A stretch of 51,106 nucleotides of DNA from an uncultured Anaerolineae bacterium (GCA_903854805.1 CAINXK010000010.1:1-51106), one strand, 5' to 3'. Counted from the stretch's first letter, positions 26,357 through 35,313 are shown. Notes: generated by a model not told the origin, from the sequence alone. Program-made: numbers and translations.

Positions 26357-27159
26357 ATTATTTTTTCCTGACAGATAGGACAGAAATGGGTGCCGCGTTG
26401 TCCAACAATGATTTTTTGAATTAACGCGCCACAGACCGAACACGGTTGGCCTTCGCGGTTGTAAACACGGAAGAAATTCTGAAAATTACCACCACGATAG
26501 ACCCAATCTATACTCGCTCCGTTATGCTCAATACCTGCGAGTAAGACGGTTACGATAGCTTCGTAAAGCTTTACAGCCTCGTTAATAGATATTGTATCTG
26601 AAATCCGTAATGGATGCACCCCCGCCAAATGTAATGCCTCGTCGGTATAAATATTGCCCAGGCCGGCCAGGAAGCTTTGGTCCAGTAGAAGTGGTTTAAT
26701 CTGCCTGTGTCTTTCAATCAGACGGCTATGTAATGTTTGTGGCGTAAATTCTGGGTCGAATGGTTCAGGGCCAAGGTTGCCAATCACATCATCAGGATGG
26801 GCTGTTAACCAAACGCGTCCGAATTTGCGTGTGTCGTTAAAAACCAGCTGCCGGTCATCCGATAACCTCCAAATTAACCGGTCGTGTTTTTCGGGTTGAT
26901 AAGCAGGGTTTTTAATTGTCAGGTCCCCGCTCATCCGTAAATGGATGAAAAGGTGGAAATCGGTAAGCTGTATATCAAGATATTTTGCCCGTCTGCCTGT
27001 CGCCAGGATTTTTTGCCCGGCTATTCTTTGATTGAACTGATCTGCAGAAATCCCATCCAGGGTGCGCAACCATAACACCTGGGCGGAAACAATTATCCGG
27101 CCTGTTAGTTCTGGGCGTAGACTGCGGGCGATCGTTTCGACTTCCGGAAGTTCAGGCAT
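26353..27159 (-). CDS. mutM: Formamidopyrimidine-DNA glycosylase
   Basis: Base-excision repair enzyme of 268 residues that removes 8-oxoguanine and formamidopyrimidines. It begins MPELPEVETIARSL, with the catalytic N-terminal proline exposed after Met removal and the adjacent Glu. The lysine in GRRAKYL (K59) and the H2TH region LAGLGNIYTDEALHLAGVHP are present. The C-terminal zinc finger is CSVCGALIQK...CPICQ, complete with four cysteines. It sits four bases after prs and overlaps the next gene by four bases, within a housekeeping operon. Confidence 0.96.
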   Translation of the reverse strand: MPELPEVETIARSLRPELTGRIIVSAQVLWLRTLDGISADQFNQRIAGQKILATGRRAKYLDIQLTDFHLFIHLRMSGDLTIKNPAYQPEKHDRLIWRLSDDRQLVFNDTRKFGRVWLTAHPDDVIGNLGPEPFDPEFTPQTLHSRLIERHRQIKPLLLDQSFLAGLGNIYTDEALHLAGVHPLRISDTISINEAVKLYEAIVTVLLAGIEHNGASIDWVYRGGNFQNFFRVYNREGQPCSVCGALIQKIIVGQRGTHFCPICQEKII

Positions 27160-27162
27160 ATA

Positions 27163-28152
27163 TTATTCGTTGAACATTTCGCCAACGCTGCGGCCTTCGT
27201 GCGCACGCAAGATGACCTCGCCGATCAATGGCGCAATTGAGAGCAGCGTTAGCCGGTCTTTGATTAAGTTGATTTTTTCGGGTGAGATTGGGACCGTATC
27301 GGTTGTGATGAACTGCTTGACTGGTAGTACAGCCAGTCGTTCGACCGCATTGGCGGAGAAAATTGGATGAACACAGACAACATATACATCCCGTGCTCCC
27401 TTTTCTTTAACCAGATTTACCGCCTGCACAATCGAGCCGCCAGTATCAATTTCATCATCCACCAGGATCACATCGCGGTTTTCAACGTCACCAATCACGG
27501 TGAGCGCCTGGGCTTTCGCGTCATTTGCTACGCGGCGTTTCTCAATAAAAGCGATTGGCGCGTCAATATCTGCTGCGATATTGCGCCCTTTTTTTGCAAA
27601 GCCCAGGTCTACAGTCACAACCACCGGATCCTTCATGATTTTAGTCAGCTTGCGTAGATGATCGGCTAGCAAGTGAAATCCGGTCAGTACATCGCCAGGG
27701 ATATAGAAAAAGCCCTGTACCTGTCCTGCATGTGGATCCAATATCATGTAGCGATCTGCCCCAGCGACTTCAATCATATCGGCTACGAGGCGGGCTGTGA
27801 TAGGTACGCGTGGTTGATCCTTCTTATCAGAGCGTCCGTAGGATAGGTACGGTAAGATCGCGGTGATACGTGCAGCCGAATCTAATTTTAAAGTTTGGAT
27901 CAGGATAAGCAGTTCCATTAAATTTCGGTGTACGGGCGCAGATGTGGTTTGGATTACATAAACATCCTGTCCACGTACACTTGAATGTAGCTTGATGAAC
28001 AAGTTCTCATTGGGGAATTGGATGATATCTCGTCCACACAGTGGTGCCCCGACGTAATCCGCCACATGTTGTGACAGGTCGGGCGATCCGGTTCCAGCAT
28101 ATAATTTTATGCCCCCATAAACTTCTTTATCGCGATGAATGTGATGAGCCAT
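27163..28152 (-). CDS. prs: Ribose-phosphate pyrophosphokinase
   Basis: Makes PRPP from ribose 5-phosphate and ATP. 329 residues. Recognisable features are KLYAGTGSPDLSQHVADYVG at the N-terminus, LPYLSYGRSDKKDQPRVPI (catalytic flexible region), LDPHAGQVQGFF and the PRPP-binding loop ILVDDEIDTGGSIVQAV. The frame is open to an ATG at 28185, but the ATG at 28152 is preceded by AAGGAA and starts the conserved fold, so the upstream start (overlapping the GNAT gene) is less likely. It lies 14 bases after the GNAT gene and 3 before mutM. Confidence 0.95.
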   Translation of the reverse strand: MAHHIHRDKEVYGGIKLYAGTGSPDLSQHVADYVGAPLCGRDIIQFPNENLFIKLHSSVRGQDVYVIQTTSAPVHRNLMELLILIQTLKLDSAARITAILPYLSYGRSDKKDQPRVPITARLVADMIEVAGADRYMILDPHAGQVQGFFYIPGDVLTGFHLLADHLRKLTKIMKDPVVVTVDLGFAKKGRNIAADIDAPIAFIEKRRVANDAKAQALTVIGDVENRDVILVDDEIDTGGSIVQAVNLVKEKGARDVYVVCVHPIFSANAVERLAVLPVKQFITTDTVPISPEKINLIKDRLTLLSIAPLIGEVILRAHEGRSVGEMFNE

Positions 28153-28166
28153 AATTTCCTTGTGGA

Positions 28167-28709
28167 CTATTTTTTTGCTTCCCATTCGGACCGTAACATA
28201 CTCATAATAAGTGTGTCGATATATAAACCGTTCCGGAAAGTTGCTTGTCTTAACTTGCCCTCGCGTATAAAACCGATTTTTTCGTAGACGTAAATTGCAC
28301 GGGGGTTGGTTTCGAAAACATGAAGATAAATCCGATTGAGGTTTAGGGTTTCAAAACCATGCTTTAGTGTCAGCAATGTAGCTTCGCTGCCATAACCGTT
28401 ATTCCAAAAAGTCTTATCGCCGATAAAGATACCAAATATGGCACATCGATTTGTCCATTCGATCTGATGCAAGCCAACGTTGCCAATATGCGTCCAGGAG
28501 TTGTCAGGAATGTGCACATCCAATGCCAGTGGCCGTTCTTCTGCGGCCTGATTTGCCAGGTTCTCAAACCAGTGGGTTTCATCCCAGCTGGACATGGGCA
28601 GATTGATTGTAAGACCGGCGGTCACTTCAGGATCGTTAAGCCAGTGGACAAATCGAGGAATATCGTCGCGTTCAATTGCGCGCAGACGTACCTTGTCTCC
28701 ATAAATCAT
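28167..28709 (-). CDS. GNAT acetyltransferase, RimJ/RimL-like
   Basis: A 180-residue N-acetyltransferase of the RimJ/RimL (Acetyltransf_3) type. It starts MIYGDKVRLRAIERDDIPRF and has the acetyl-CoA site in NNGYGSEATLLTLKHGFE, followed by LNRIYLHVFETNPRAIYVYEKIGFIREGKLR. Family members acetylate ribosomal protein N-termini or small amines; the target here is not known. The start overlaps the meaB stop by four bases (ATGA), so it is translationally coupled. Confidence 0.9.
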   Translation of the reverse strand: MIYGDKVRLRAIERDDIPRFVHWLNDPEVTAGLTINLPMSSWDETHWFENLANQAAEERPLALDVHIPDNSWTHIGNVGLHQIEWTNRCAIFGIFIGDKTFWNNGYGSEATLLTLKHGFETLNLNRIYLHVFETNPRAIYVYEKIGFIREGKLRQATFRNGLYIDTLIMSMLRSEWEAKK

Positions 28710-29722
28710 TCATTCTCCTTTAATAACACATTTGCGGCCTCTCGGGGTGAAAATTTGCGTTTTTGTATCGAATCCAGTACTTGTTCGAGCTCTGATTCTG
28801 GAAAACGATTGCGAAAGCGCTCCATCAGCGTTTGTAGAACGCAAAGATCAAACTCTGCCGAAAGTCTTGCCATCTCGCGAGTGATCCATTCGCCACTTGT
28901 GTGCAGGGTTGCTGCATGATCCTGGATTGCGCTGATCAATTCAGGGAGACCTGTTCCATTTGTCGCTACTGTTCGCCGGATTGGAGGAATCCACAACCTG
29001 GCATTGTTATTTATTTGCTCTGGGTTATCCAGGTTGATCTGGGTCGGTATGGATTGTCCATGGTGTTGAAAAACTTTCTGAACTGGATGGGCCAGATCGA
29101 GCATCGATCTTAAGGCACGTTCAGTGCTTTCTACGCCAGAGTGGTCAGCCTTATTGATAACCAGGATGTCGGCAATTTCCAGAATCCCGGCTTTAATGGC
29201 CTGAATTTCGTCGCCCATTCCTGGCGCCTCAACGACTAGCGTGGTGTGCGCCAGCCTGGCAATATCCACCTCGCTCTGACCAGCTCCCACTGTTTCGATC
29301 AGGATTACATCAAAACCCGCTGCATCGAATACCTGGACCAAACCAACTGTAGCCTGTGCCAGGCCACCCAGGGAACCACGTGAAGCCATTGAGCGGATAA
29401 AGACACCCTGGTCGCCGGCAAGGTCACGCATTCGTACCCGGTCGCCCAAAACAGCCCCTCCAGTAAAAGGACTGGATGGATCGATTGCAACGATTGCCAC
29501 CCTTTTAGCCAGTTTTCGGTAGGCAAGCGCGATTTGGTTTACAAGGGATGATTTTCCCGTGCCTGGAGCACCTGTTACACCGATCAGGTGCGCATTGCCG
29601 GTGTGCGCAAAGAGTATGTCGAGGGCTTCCCGTCCATCGATGGTGTCGTTTTCTACGCGAGTTAACAAACGGGCGAGTGAAAGACGGTCTCCAGAGAGCA
29701 CAGATTCAGCCAGATTGGACAT
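28706..29722 (-). CDS. meaB: Methylmalonyl-CoA mutase-associated GTPase MeaB
   Basis: G3E-family GTPase of 338 residues that guards adenosylcobalamin loading and reactivation of methylmalonyl-CoA mutase. The P-loop is GAPGTGKSSL (51-60). Other motifs are AIDPSSPFTGGAVLGDRVRM, SRGSLGGL, ETVGAGQSE (G3-type switch) and NKAD (base recognition). It lies 71 bases after the small mutase subunit gene on the same strand, which supports the role. The large catalytic mutase subunit is not in the window. Confidence 0.95.
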   Translation of the reverse strand: MSNLAESVLSGDRLSLARLLTRVENDTIDGREALDILFAHTGNAHLIGVTGAPGTGKSSLVNQIALAYRKLAKRVAIVAIDPSSPFTGGAVLGDRVRMRDLAGDQGVFIRSMASRGSLGGLAQATVGLVQVFDAAGFDVILIETVGAGQSEVDIARLAHTTLVVEAPGMGDEIQAIKAGILEIADILVINKADHSGVESTERALRSMLDLAHPVQKVFQHHGQSIPTQINLDNPEQINNNARLWIPPIRRTVATNGTGLPELISAIQDHAATLHTSGEWITREMARLSAEFDLCVLQTLMERFRNRFPESELEQVLDSIQKRKFSPREAANVLLKENE

Positions 29723-29793
29723 AGTGATTACTTCTGGTTTTTCACTTTCTTATTAAGAACAAACTCTTGGGAAGTTATATAAACCTTCAGCAT

Positions 29794-30192
29794 TTAATCC
29801 GAAATGGCATTACGAATATCGGTAACGATCAGTTCTGTGGATGCACCCGGACCGTATACGCCGGTGACACCCAGTTCTTTCAAACGCGGTGCGTCTTCAT
29901 CAGGAATAATGCCTCCAATAAAAACCTTCACATGCGTCTGTCCGTTATTTTTTAGCAGATCCAGAATGCGTGGAGCCAGTGCCATATGTGCGCCCGATAA
30001 AATGGAAAGACCAACGACATCTACATCTTCTTGCAGAGCAGCTTCAGCGATCATTTCGGGTGTTTGGCGCAGTCCTGTGTAAATCACTTCCATCCCGGCA
30101 TCGCGCAGCGCACGAGCCACAACTTTTGCACCCCGGTCATGCCCATCCAGTCCGGGTTTGGCAACCAGTACACGAATTTTTCTCTCGGTCAT
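29794..30192 (-). CDS. Methylmalonyl-CoA mutase B12-binding subunit
   Basis: A 132-residue stand-alone cobalamin-binding domain, about the size of the separate small subunit of split methylmalonyl-CoA or related acyl-CoA mutases. The DGHDRG motif (residues 16-21) gives the cobalt-binding His18. The remaining fold shows [14 protein letters not shown] and [18 protein letters not shown]. In a split mutase it pairs with a ~550-residue catalytic subunit encoded elsewhere. The start has a strong ribosome site (GGAGG). It heads the - strand operon with meaB. Confidence 0.93.
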   Translation of the reverse strand: MTERKIRVLVAKPGLDGHDRGAKVVARALRDAGMEVIYTGLRQTPEMIAEAALQEDVDVVGLSILSGAHMALAPRILDLLKNNGQTHVKVFIGGIIPDEDAPRLKELGVTGVYGPGASTELIVTDIRNAISD

Positions 30193-30555
30193 TTTGCCTC
30201 CAAAGCGGGTCGCGTGCCCGGTGTATAAAAAAAGTGATAATAAATGATAGTTCTGAAACTAGCCTATTTTCTGGCTGTTTTGTCAAAGATATGTATCCGG
30301 AATTTGATTATACTATTGAAGTATTCTCATGCTGATGTCTGGTTCTCAACTTAAATTATAAATTTTCATAACAGTCAGCCAGCTAAATTCGGTCTGTGCG
30401 CGGACGAAATCTACAAACAATGGTTTGAATACCGGGTGCAATTCAATCACGATAAAACGCAATTCTGAAGGTTGTGCTATCCGTTTTAGTAGAATTGTCG
30501 CGCCGAATTGTTTTTGTGACACCTGTTCTAAATTTATGCTATACTTTAATATATT
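30193..30555. other. Divergent control region between the mutase and membrane operons
   Basis: 363 bases with no convincing gene. Small overlapping open frames have no motif. On the - strand a TATACA (30222-30227) may be the -10 for the mutase operon. On the + strand an extended -10 (30537-30545) drives the membrane operon. No strong hairpin was seen. Confidence 0.5.
30537..30545 (+). promoter_or_regulatory. Extended -10 promoter of the eight-gene membrane operon
   Basis: TGC followed by TATACT. Transcription would begin near 30552, about 4 bases before the ATG at 30556, so the message may be nearly leaderless. The -35 is weak. Confidence 0.5.
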
Positions 30556-30801
30556 ATGTACACATCGCGCGCGTATTGGGCAAATTGGATGGATATTTTG
30601 CGCAGGCAGGGTCTGGTAGAATTGGCTGCCTGGGTGTTGGATGCTGCCGGACCATTGAGTATTCTGGGGGCGCAGGCGCTTTACATTTGCCAACCATTTG
30701 TTCATTCGTCAGCCAGCAATGGAATGCGCGCGCTGGCTTTTTTACTTGAGCAGGAAGATGAAGCCAGGGCTTTTGTGACCCTGCTGAAAGGAAAAATGTA
30801 G
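30556..30801 (+). CDS. Small helical protein of unknown function, first gene of membrane operon
   Basis: An 81-residue protein, not recognised. It looks helical and amphipathic, with a central hydrophobic run (LVELAAWVLDAAGPLSILGAQALYI) that may sit against the membrane. The C-terminus RALAFLLEQEDEARAFVTLL is charged and likely coiled. Its stop overlaps the next start by one base (TAGTG). That coupling and the promoter position support it being real. A later start at the ATG of residue 12 is possible. Confidence 0.6.
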   Translation: MYTSRAYWANWMDILRRQGLVELAAWVLDAAGPLSILGAQALYICQPFVHSSASNGMRALAFLLEQEDEARAFVTLLKGKM

Positions 30802-31550
30802 TGAATCCCACAGGTCTGGCCGGGTTGGGTCTAGTTTTGTTGGCCACCATGATCATGGTGTTTTTTGCCATCCTTGATAGACGCTTCCACTTTTCTTTTC
30901 GAAATATTCGCGCTTATACCCATATTCAGCGTGCCGCACGGCTGGTGGTGGAAGATGGGACTCGTCTTCATTTTTCGCTTGGAAATGCCAGCATGCTGGC
31001 TGCTGATGGTGCTTCTGCTCTGACCGGTTTGGTGCTTCTGCGCCGTTTGGGTGAATTTACTTCACTTGGAGATCTTCCGCCTATTGTAACCACTGGAAGT
31101 GGTTTACTCAATCTGTTGGCGCAGGATACTATGCGTGAAGCACATGATGCGGTGGTAGTCGAGCAGCCTTTTGACATGAACAATGCACGGCTGACAGGTT
31201 TTACACCTTTTTCATATGCGGCGGGTGTCATGTCTGTCATCCGAAATGAGAAAATCTCAACCAATGTCTTGTTTGGTAGTTTTGGTCCGGAAGTGGGATT
31301 GTTGACAGATGCGGCAGACAGGCAACATGCCACGGTCATTGCCGCCAGCGAAGGTCTGACTGCGCAGGCAGTCTTATTCGCTTCATCATCATCGGATGTA
31401 TTGATTGGCGAAGAATTGTTTGCTGCGGGGGCATATATCCAGGCAGGTCCTTTCCATACAGCCAGCTTGCTACTGCAAGACATACTTCGCTGGCTGGTTA
31501 TACTTGCCCTGTTAGCCGGAGCTGGAATGAAATTGTTAGGTGTACTTTGA
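30801..31550 (+). CDS. DUF6754-like membrane protein
   Basis: A 249-residue protein with membrane helices near both ends (LAGLGLVLLATMIMVFFAILD and ILRWLVILALLAGAGMKLLGVL) and a central soluble domain rich in small residues. It resembles the DUF6754 family found in Chloroflexota; this is my recollection of the family, not a search result. The central region carries RAARLVVEDGTRLHFSLGNASM and ALTGLVLLRRLGEF. The function is unknown. It starts with GTG overlapping the previous stop and ends by overlapping the next TTG start (TTGA). Confidence 0.7.
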   Translation: MNPTGLAGLGLVLLATMIMVFFAILDRRFHFSFRNIRAYTHIQRAARLVVEDGTRLHFSLGNASMLAADGASALTGLVLLRRLGEFTSLGDLPPIVTTGSGLLNLLAQDTMREAHDAVVVEQPFDMNNARLTGFTPFSYAAGVMSVIRNEKISTNVLFGSFGPEVGLLTDAADRQHATVIAASEGLTAQAVLFASSSSDVLIGEELFAAGAYIQAGPFHTASLLLQDILRWLVILALLAGAGMKLLGVL

Positions 31551-32176
31551 AACGTGTCTTTGCTGCATCCAATGCCATTATTGCCATCAGTGCTGGCATC
31601 GTTGTCCTGCTTGGCTATTTTATCGATTCCCCGGTTGTCAGTGGTTTTCGCTTTATATTGCTACAATGGGCACTCATTCTGGCTGGAGTGGCTTTGTTGA
31701 TCGGTATCTTGAATCTTTTCTTGGTTCATCTCCAAAAAATCAAAGAGCGGAAGCCTGGTTTCATCAACAGCCTGGTCTTGCTGTTTTTTTTGTTGTTAAC
31801 TGCATTGGTCAGCCTGACTCCGTTTTTGTTTCCGCTTCAGGCTGTGTTGCTGAACGGTATCCTGGTTCCGGCTGAAATTAGCCTGATGGCTGTCTTGGCT
31901 GTTACCTTGATCTATGCCAGTCTGCGAACCTTACGGGTCCGCCCTGGCCTTGTATCGATCCTATTCCTGTCGACTGCGCTCCTTATTTTGCTTGGTATCG
32001 CGCCATTACCATTTATTGGACAATTGCCGATCATCAGTGATTGGGTGCGTTCCTTTGTCTCCAGCACCCTTGTTACGGGCGGTGCGCGTGGCATTTTGAT
32101 TGGAGTTGCACTAGGGACGCTTACAACTGGTCTGCGTATTATCCTGGGTGTTGACCGGCCTTATGGGGGTAAATAA
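31547..32176 (+). CDS. Multi-pass membrane protein of unknown function
   Basis: A 209-residue protein with about six strongly hydrophobic segments and short charged loops, including LHLQKIKERKPG-like basic residues after the third segment (VHLQKIKERKPGFI). There is no recognised domain. The likely start is TTG at 31547, overlapping the previous stop in TTGA. The last base of its stop is the first base of the next ATG. It is part of the eight-gene membrane run. Confidence 0.72.
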   Translation: MKRVFAASNAIIAISAGIVVLLGYFIDSPVVSGFRFILLQWALILAGVALLIGILNLFLVHLQKIKERKPGFINSLVLLFFLLLTALVSLTPFLFPLQAVLLNGILVPAEISLMAVLAVTLIYASLRTLRVRPGLVSILFLSTALLILLGIAPLPFIGQLPIISDWVRSFVSSTLVTGGARGILIGVALGTLTTGLRIILGVDRPYGGK

Positions 32177-35100
32177 TGAGTGATTCAATTTGCCCGATTT
32201 GTGGAAAGTCAAATGCAGGGTTGATGGAAAACTGTCAGTATTGCGGTGCAGTGCTGATGAAGAACGCTACTGAACCACTTCCGCCTATCCGGCCCGGAGA
32301 CGTACCTGAAAAACGGAAAACTTCTGATTTGGAGCGTACCCTGCCGGGTTGGTTAAGAGACGCTCGTAAGGCAGCTCAACAAGATGGCAACTTGCCAGAA
32401 CCTGAGAAATCTGGATCTGGTCGGAGCTCTGCTATTCCATTGGACAACTTGCCAACCAACAATCCAGCTTCTGATTCCCCAATGGATTTTTTGGCTGGGC
32501 TAACTCAACTGGGGGATGCGGAAGAAGATGAAAAATCAGGTTGGTTGAAAAACCTACAAGCAAGTTTGCCGACTACAGCTCCACTAGAACCTGAGCTACC
32601 CCCGGAACCAGAGCCTGAGTCTGGAATATCAGCTGATATTAAACCTGAAAATGTACCAGATGCTGTTTTTCAAGCCACGGAGCCGGCTCCGGATTGGCTC
32701 AATGCGCTTAATTTACACGATCAACTGGGTGGCTCAGGTGCCCAAGATGGGCAGCCGGCTATGGAAGCAGACCGAGACCCATCCATTTATGCAGATTTGC
32801 CAGATTGGCTGGCGGCGCTAACGGGTGGCCCAGCCCAACCCGAAGCAAAACCAGATTCAAGAAAGCCATCTTCGACACCCGAAAGCCCCGACTGGTTATC
32901 GAGTTTGGGTGGCGATTTTATTGCTGAAGAACCTGCTCCATTTGCTGATCAGGCGTTATCGGCCGAATATGCTGCTTCGCCAGACATGCCAGATTGGCTT
33001 GCCAGTCTGCAAGGTTCAGACCAGCCTGCCTCAGGGCCCGCCCGCCTGCCATCAGTGCCAGAAACTTCGGCCGCACCTCAGGTAGGTGGCATGCCAGATT
33101 GGCTTGCCAGTCTGCAAGGTTCAGACCAGCCAGCCTCTGGGCCCGCCAGCCCGCCATCAATGCCAGAAACCTCGGCCGCACCTCAGGCAGGTGGCATGCC
33201 AGATTGGCTTGCCAGTCTGCAAAGTTCAGACCAGCCAGCCTCTGGGCCCGCCAGCTTGCCATCAGTGCCAGAAACTTCGGCCGCGCTCCCAGCAGGCGAT
33301 ATGCCAGATTGGCTTGCCAGCTTGCAAGGTTCAGACCAGCCAGCCTCTGGGTCCGCCAGCTTGCCATCAGTGCCAGAAACCTCAGCTGCGCTTCCTGCAG
33401 GCGATTTGCCAGATTGGCTTGCCAGCTTGCAAGGTTCAGCCCAGCCGGCCTCTGGGGCTGCCAGCCTGCCATCAGTGCCAGAAACATCGGCCGAGCTCCC
33501 AGCAAGCGATATGCCAGATTGGCTTGCCAGTCTGCAAGGTTCAGACCAGCCAGCCTCCGGGTCCGCCAGCCTGCCATTAGTGCACGAAACTTCGGCTGCG
33601 CTCCCTGCGGGCGATTTGTCTGATTGGCTCTCGAGCCTGCAAAGTTCAGACCAGGCTTCATCAGGGCCGCCGAACATTTCAAATGCGCCCATTGTGCCCG
33701 CATTTGAAGGTGCCTCGGATTGGCTGTCCATCTTGCAGGGTTCAAACCCGGATGTTGATGCGACTGCCAGTCTACCCGTTTCGACCAAAGAGTCTGTCAA
33801 TCCAAATTCGGATGGAAGTCCGCAACAAAATGTAAAACCATTTTCTCCCGGTACGTTGGGCGAATTTGATGAGCCAGGTTCCGGGAACGGTTCGGCGGAT
33901 TGGAATCTCGGCGCTGGGCAGGTTTTGCCGGTGGAAGACAAACCTGTTCTGGATGCGCTGTCTGTGGCTGAATCGCCCGAGAATGCGGGAACTGCGCTTA
34001 TATCAGAAGTGGATCACTTGATGCCTGGTGGGAGTGCGGAACAGAATATCGATTCTATTCTCTCTATGGATGCTCCTGACTGGCTTTCAGGGTTGGCACA
34101 TGCTGAAGTACCCCAAGATGCCGCGCCAGATGATCTTATTCAAACATCGCCTGATCTGCGCCTTGGGGAATTACCATCCTGGGTACAGGCAATGCGCCCA
34201 ATGGAATCTGTTATGCAGGGGTCCAGCTTTGATGGAGATGAACAGGAAATTGAACATCAAGGACCGTTGGCGGGGTTGCGCAGTGTACTGCCAACTCAAC
34301 CGGGCCTGGTTGAGTTGCATAAACCGAAAGCTTATTCGACACAGCTGATTACAAACGAGACTCAACAGACCCAATCTGCATTGCTCGAGAATCTGTTACA
34401 TTCTGAAAATACGCCTAGAGTGCTTTCGAAACGCGAAGGAACGTCTTTGGCTCGGCCCATACGTTGGCTCATTGCGGCGGTTTTGCTGTTGGTGATCTTG
34501 ATAATTGCTGCATTGGGTACGAAAATATTCCCTGCTCCTGTGATGCCCGTGGAAGCGAGCCCGGTTGGCTCGTTCCTCAAGGTCATAACAGCTTTGCCTG
34601 ATGGTGCCCCAGTGTTATTGGTTATGGATTACCAGCTGGGTTTCGCCGGCGAGCTGGAAAGCGCTGCCGGACCAGTCCTTGAGCACTTGATGAGCAAGAA
34701 GACACGGCTGACCTTTATCTCAACCACACCATTTGGCGATTTAATGGCTGATCGTTTATTGCAGAAATTTTCCAGTATTTATAAATATGAGCCTGGTATT
34801 CAGTATATCAACCTGGGCTATTTGCCTGGTGGCTCTGCCAGTATCAGGGCCTTTGCTGAAAGACCTGGGGCTACTCTCGGTAAGGATGTGCTTTTAGGTA
34901 ATTTGTGGGATCTGCCGGCCTTAAAGGATGTGAATGTCAATTCGGAACCACGCTTATCTAGCTTTGCTACGCTCATCGTGTTGACAGATAATCCGGATAC
35001 TGGCCGTTTGTGGGTTGAACAGGCTGGACCAGCACTGGGGTCAAAACCCATGCTGATGATTGTCAGCTCACAGGCAGAACCGATGATTCAACCTTATGTA

Positions 35101-35313
35101 AGCTCAAATCAATTAGATGGTTTGTTGGTTGGATTGGAAGGCGGAATGCTTTATGAAGGTGCGCGAGGAAAATTCGGTCAGGCGCGTATCTATTGGGACT
35201 CTTTCGGAGCAGGCATGCTGGTAGCAGAATTATCTTTAGTCATCGGTGGAGTGTGGAGCCTGATTGCTGGTTTGCGCGCCCGCCGTGCTTCGATGGAACA
35301 GGAAGAGGCCTAA
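32176..35313 (+). CDS. Zinc-ribbon, PDWL-repeat membrane protein
   Basis: A 1045-residue protein of unknown function. The N-terminus has a zinc ribbon (CPICGKSNAGLMENCQYCG). Residues ~50-690 are low-complexity but contain fifteen motifs of the form x-P-D-W-L-x-x-L, six of them in near-identical 35-residue repeats. A membrane helix lies near 760 (WLIAAVLLLVILIIAALG), then an extracytoplasmic domain of ~230 residues (from PDGAPVLLVMDYQLGF, with YINLGYLPGGSASIRAF). A second helix near residue 1015 (AGMLVAELSLVIGGVWSLIAG) ends in a short charged tail. The zinc ribbon and motif array are therefore probably cytoplasmic. The next gene starts immediately after its stop. Confidence 0.8.
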   Translation: MSDSICPICGKSNAGLMENCQYCGAVLMKNATEPLPPIRPGDVPEKRKTSDLERTLPGWLRDARKAAQQDGNLPEPEKSGSGRSSAIPLDNLPTNNPASDSPMDFLAGLTQLGDAEEDEKSGWLKNLQASLPTTAPLEPELPPEPEPESGISADIKPENVPDAVFQATEPAPDWLNALNLHDQLGGSGAQDGQPAMEADRDPSIYADLPDWLAALTGGPAQPEAKPDSRKPSSTPESPDWLSSLGGDFIAEEPAPFADQALSAEYAASPDMPDWLASLQGSDQPASGPARLPSVPETSAAPQVGGMPDWLASLQGSDQPASGPASPPSMPETSAAPQAGGMPDWLASLQSSDQPASGPASLPSVPETSAALPAGDMPDWLASLQGSDQPASGSASLPSVPETSAALPAGDLPDWLASLQGSAQPASGAASLPSVPETSAELPASDMPDWLASLQGSDQPASGSASLPLVHETSAALPAGDLSDWLSSLQSSDQASSGPPNISNAPIVPAFEGASDWLSILQGSNPDVDATASLPVSTKESVNPNSDGSPQQNVKPFSPGTLGEFDEPGSGNGSADWNLGAGQVLPVEDKPVLDALSVAESPENAGTALISEVDHLMPGGSAEQNIDSILSMDAPDWLSGLAHAEVPQDAAPDDLIQTSPDLRLGELPSWVQAMRPMESVMQGSSFDGDEQEIEHQGPLAGLRSVLPTQPGLVELHKPKAYSTQLITNETQQTQSALLENLLHSENTPRVLSKREGTSLARPIRWLIAAVLLLVILIIAALGTKIFPAPVMPVEASPVGSFLKVITALPDGAPVLLVMDYQLGFAGELESAAGPVLEHLMSKKTRLTFISTTPFGDLMADRLLQKFSSIYKYEPGIQYINLGYLPGGSASIRAFAERPGATLGKDVLLGNLWDLPALKDVNVNSEPRLSSFATLIVLTDNPDTGRLWVEQAGPALGSKPMLMIVSSQAEPMIQPYVSSNQLDGLLVGLEGGMLYEGARGKFGQARIYWDSFGAGMLVAELSLVIGGVWSLIAGLRARRASMEQEEA
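32986..33640 (+). repeat. 105-bp coding tandem repeat
   Basis: Six near-identical units of exactly 105 bases (35 codons), starting at 32986, 33091, 33196, 33301, 33406 and 33511, plus a more diverged seventh start at 33616. Each encodes (M/L)PDWLASLQ followed by a Ser/Pro/Ala-rich spacer. The unit length keeps the frame, so unequal recombination can change copy number without breaking the gene. Confidence 0.93.

Noticed and set aside
26357..26443. Upstream extension of the membrane-anchored unknown gene
   Set aside because: It lies inside mutM in another frame. Starting at 26356 gives a clean membrane anchor and an ATGA overlap.
28153..28185. Upstream start for prs
   Set aside because: It overlaps the GNAT gene, while the ATG at 28152 has a purine-rich ribosome site and begins the conserved fold.
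32986..33640. Possible CRISPR-like repeat array
   Set aside because: Units are contiguous 105-bp coding repeats with no unique spacers, and no cas genes are near.
32918..33941. Long open frames on the - strand and in other + frames across the repeat array (up to 275 codons)
   Set aside because: They arise because the 105-bp unit is a multiple of three, so any stop-free frame in one unit stays open through all of them. The + strand zinc-ribbon frame has flanking domains and fits the operon.
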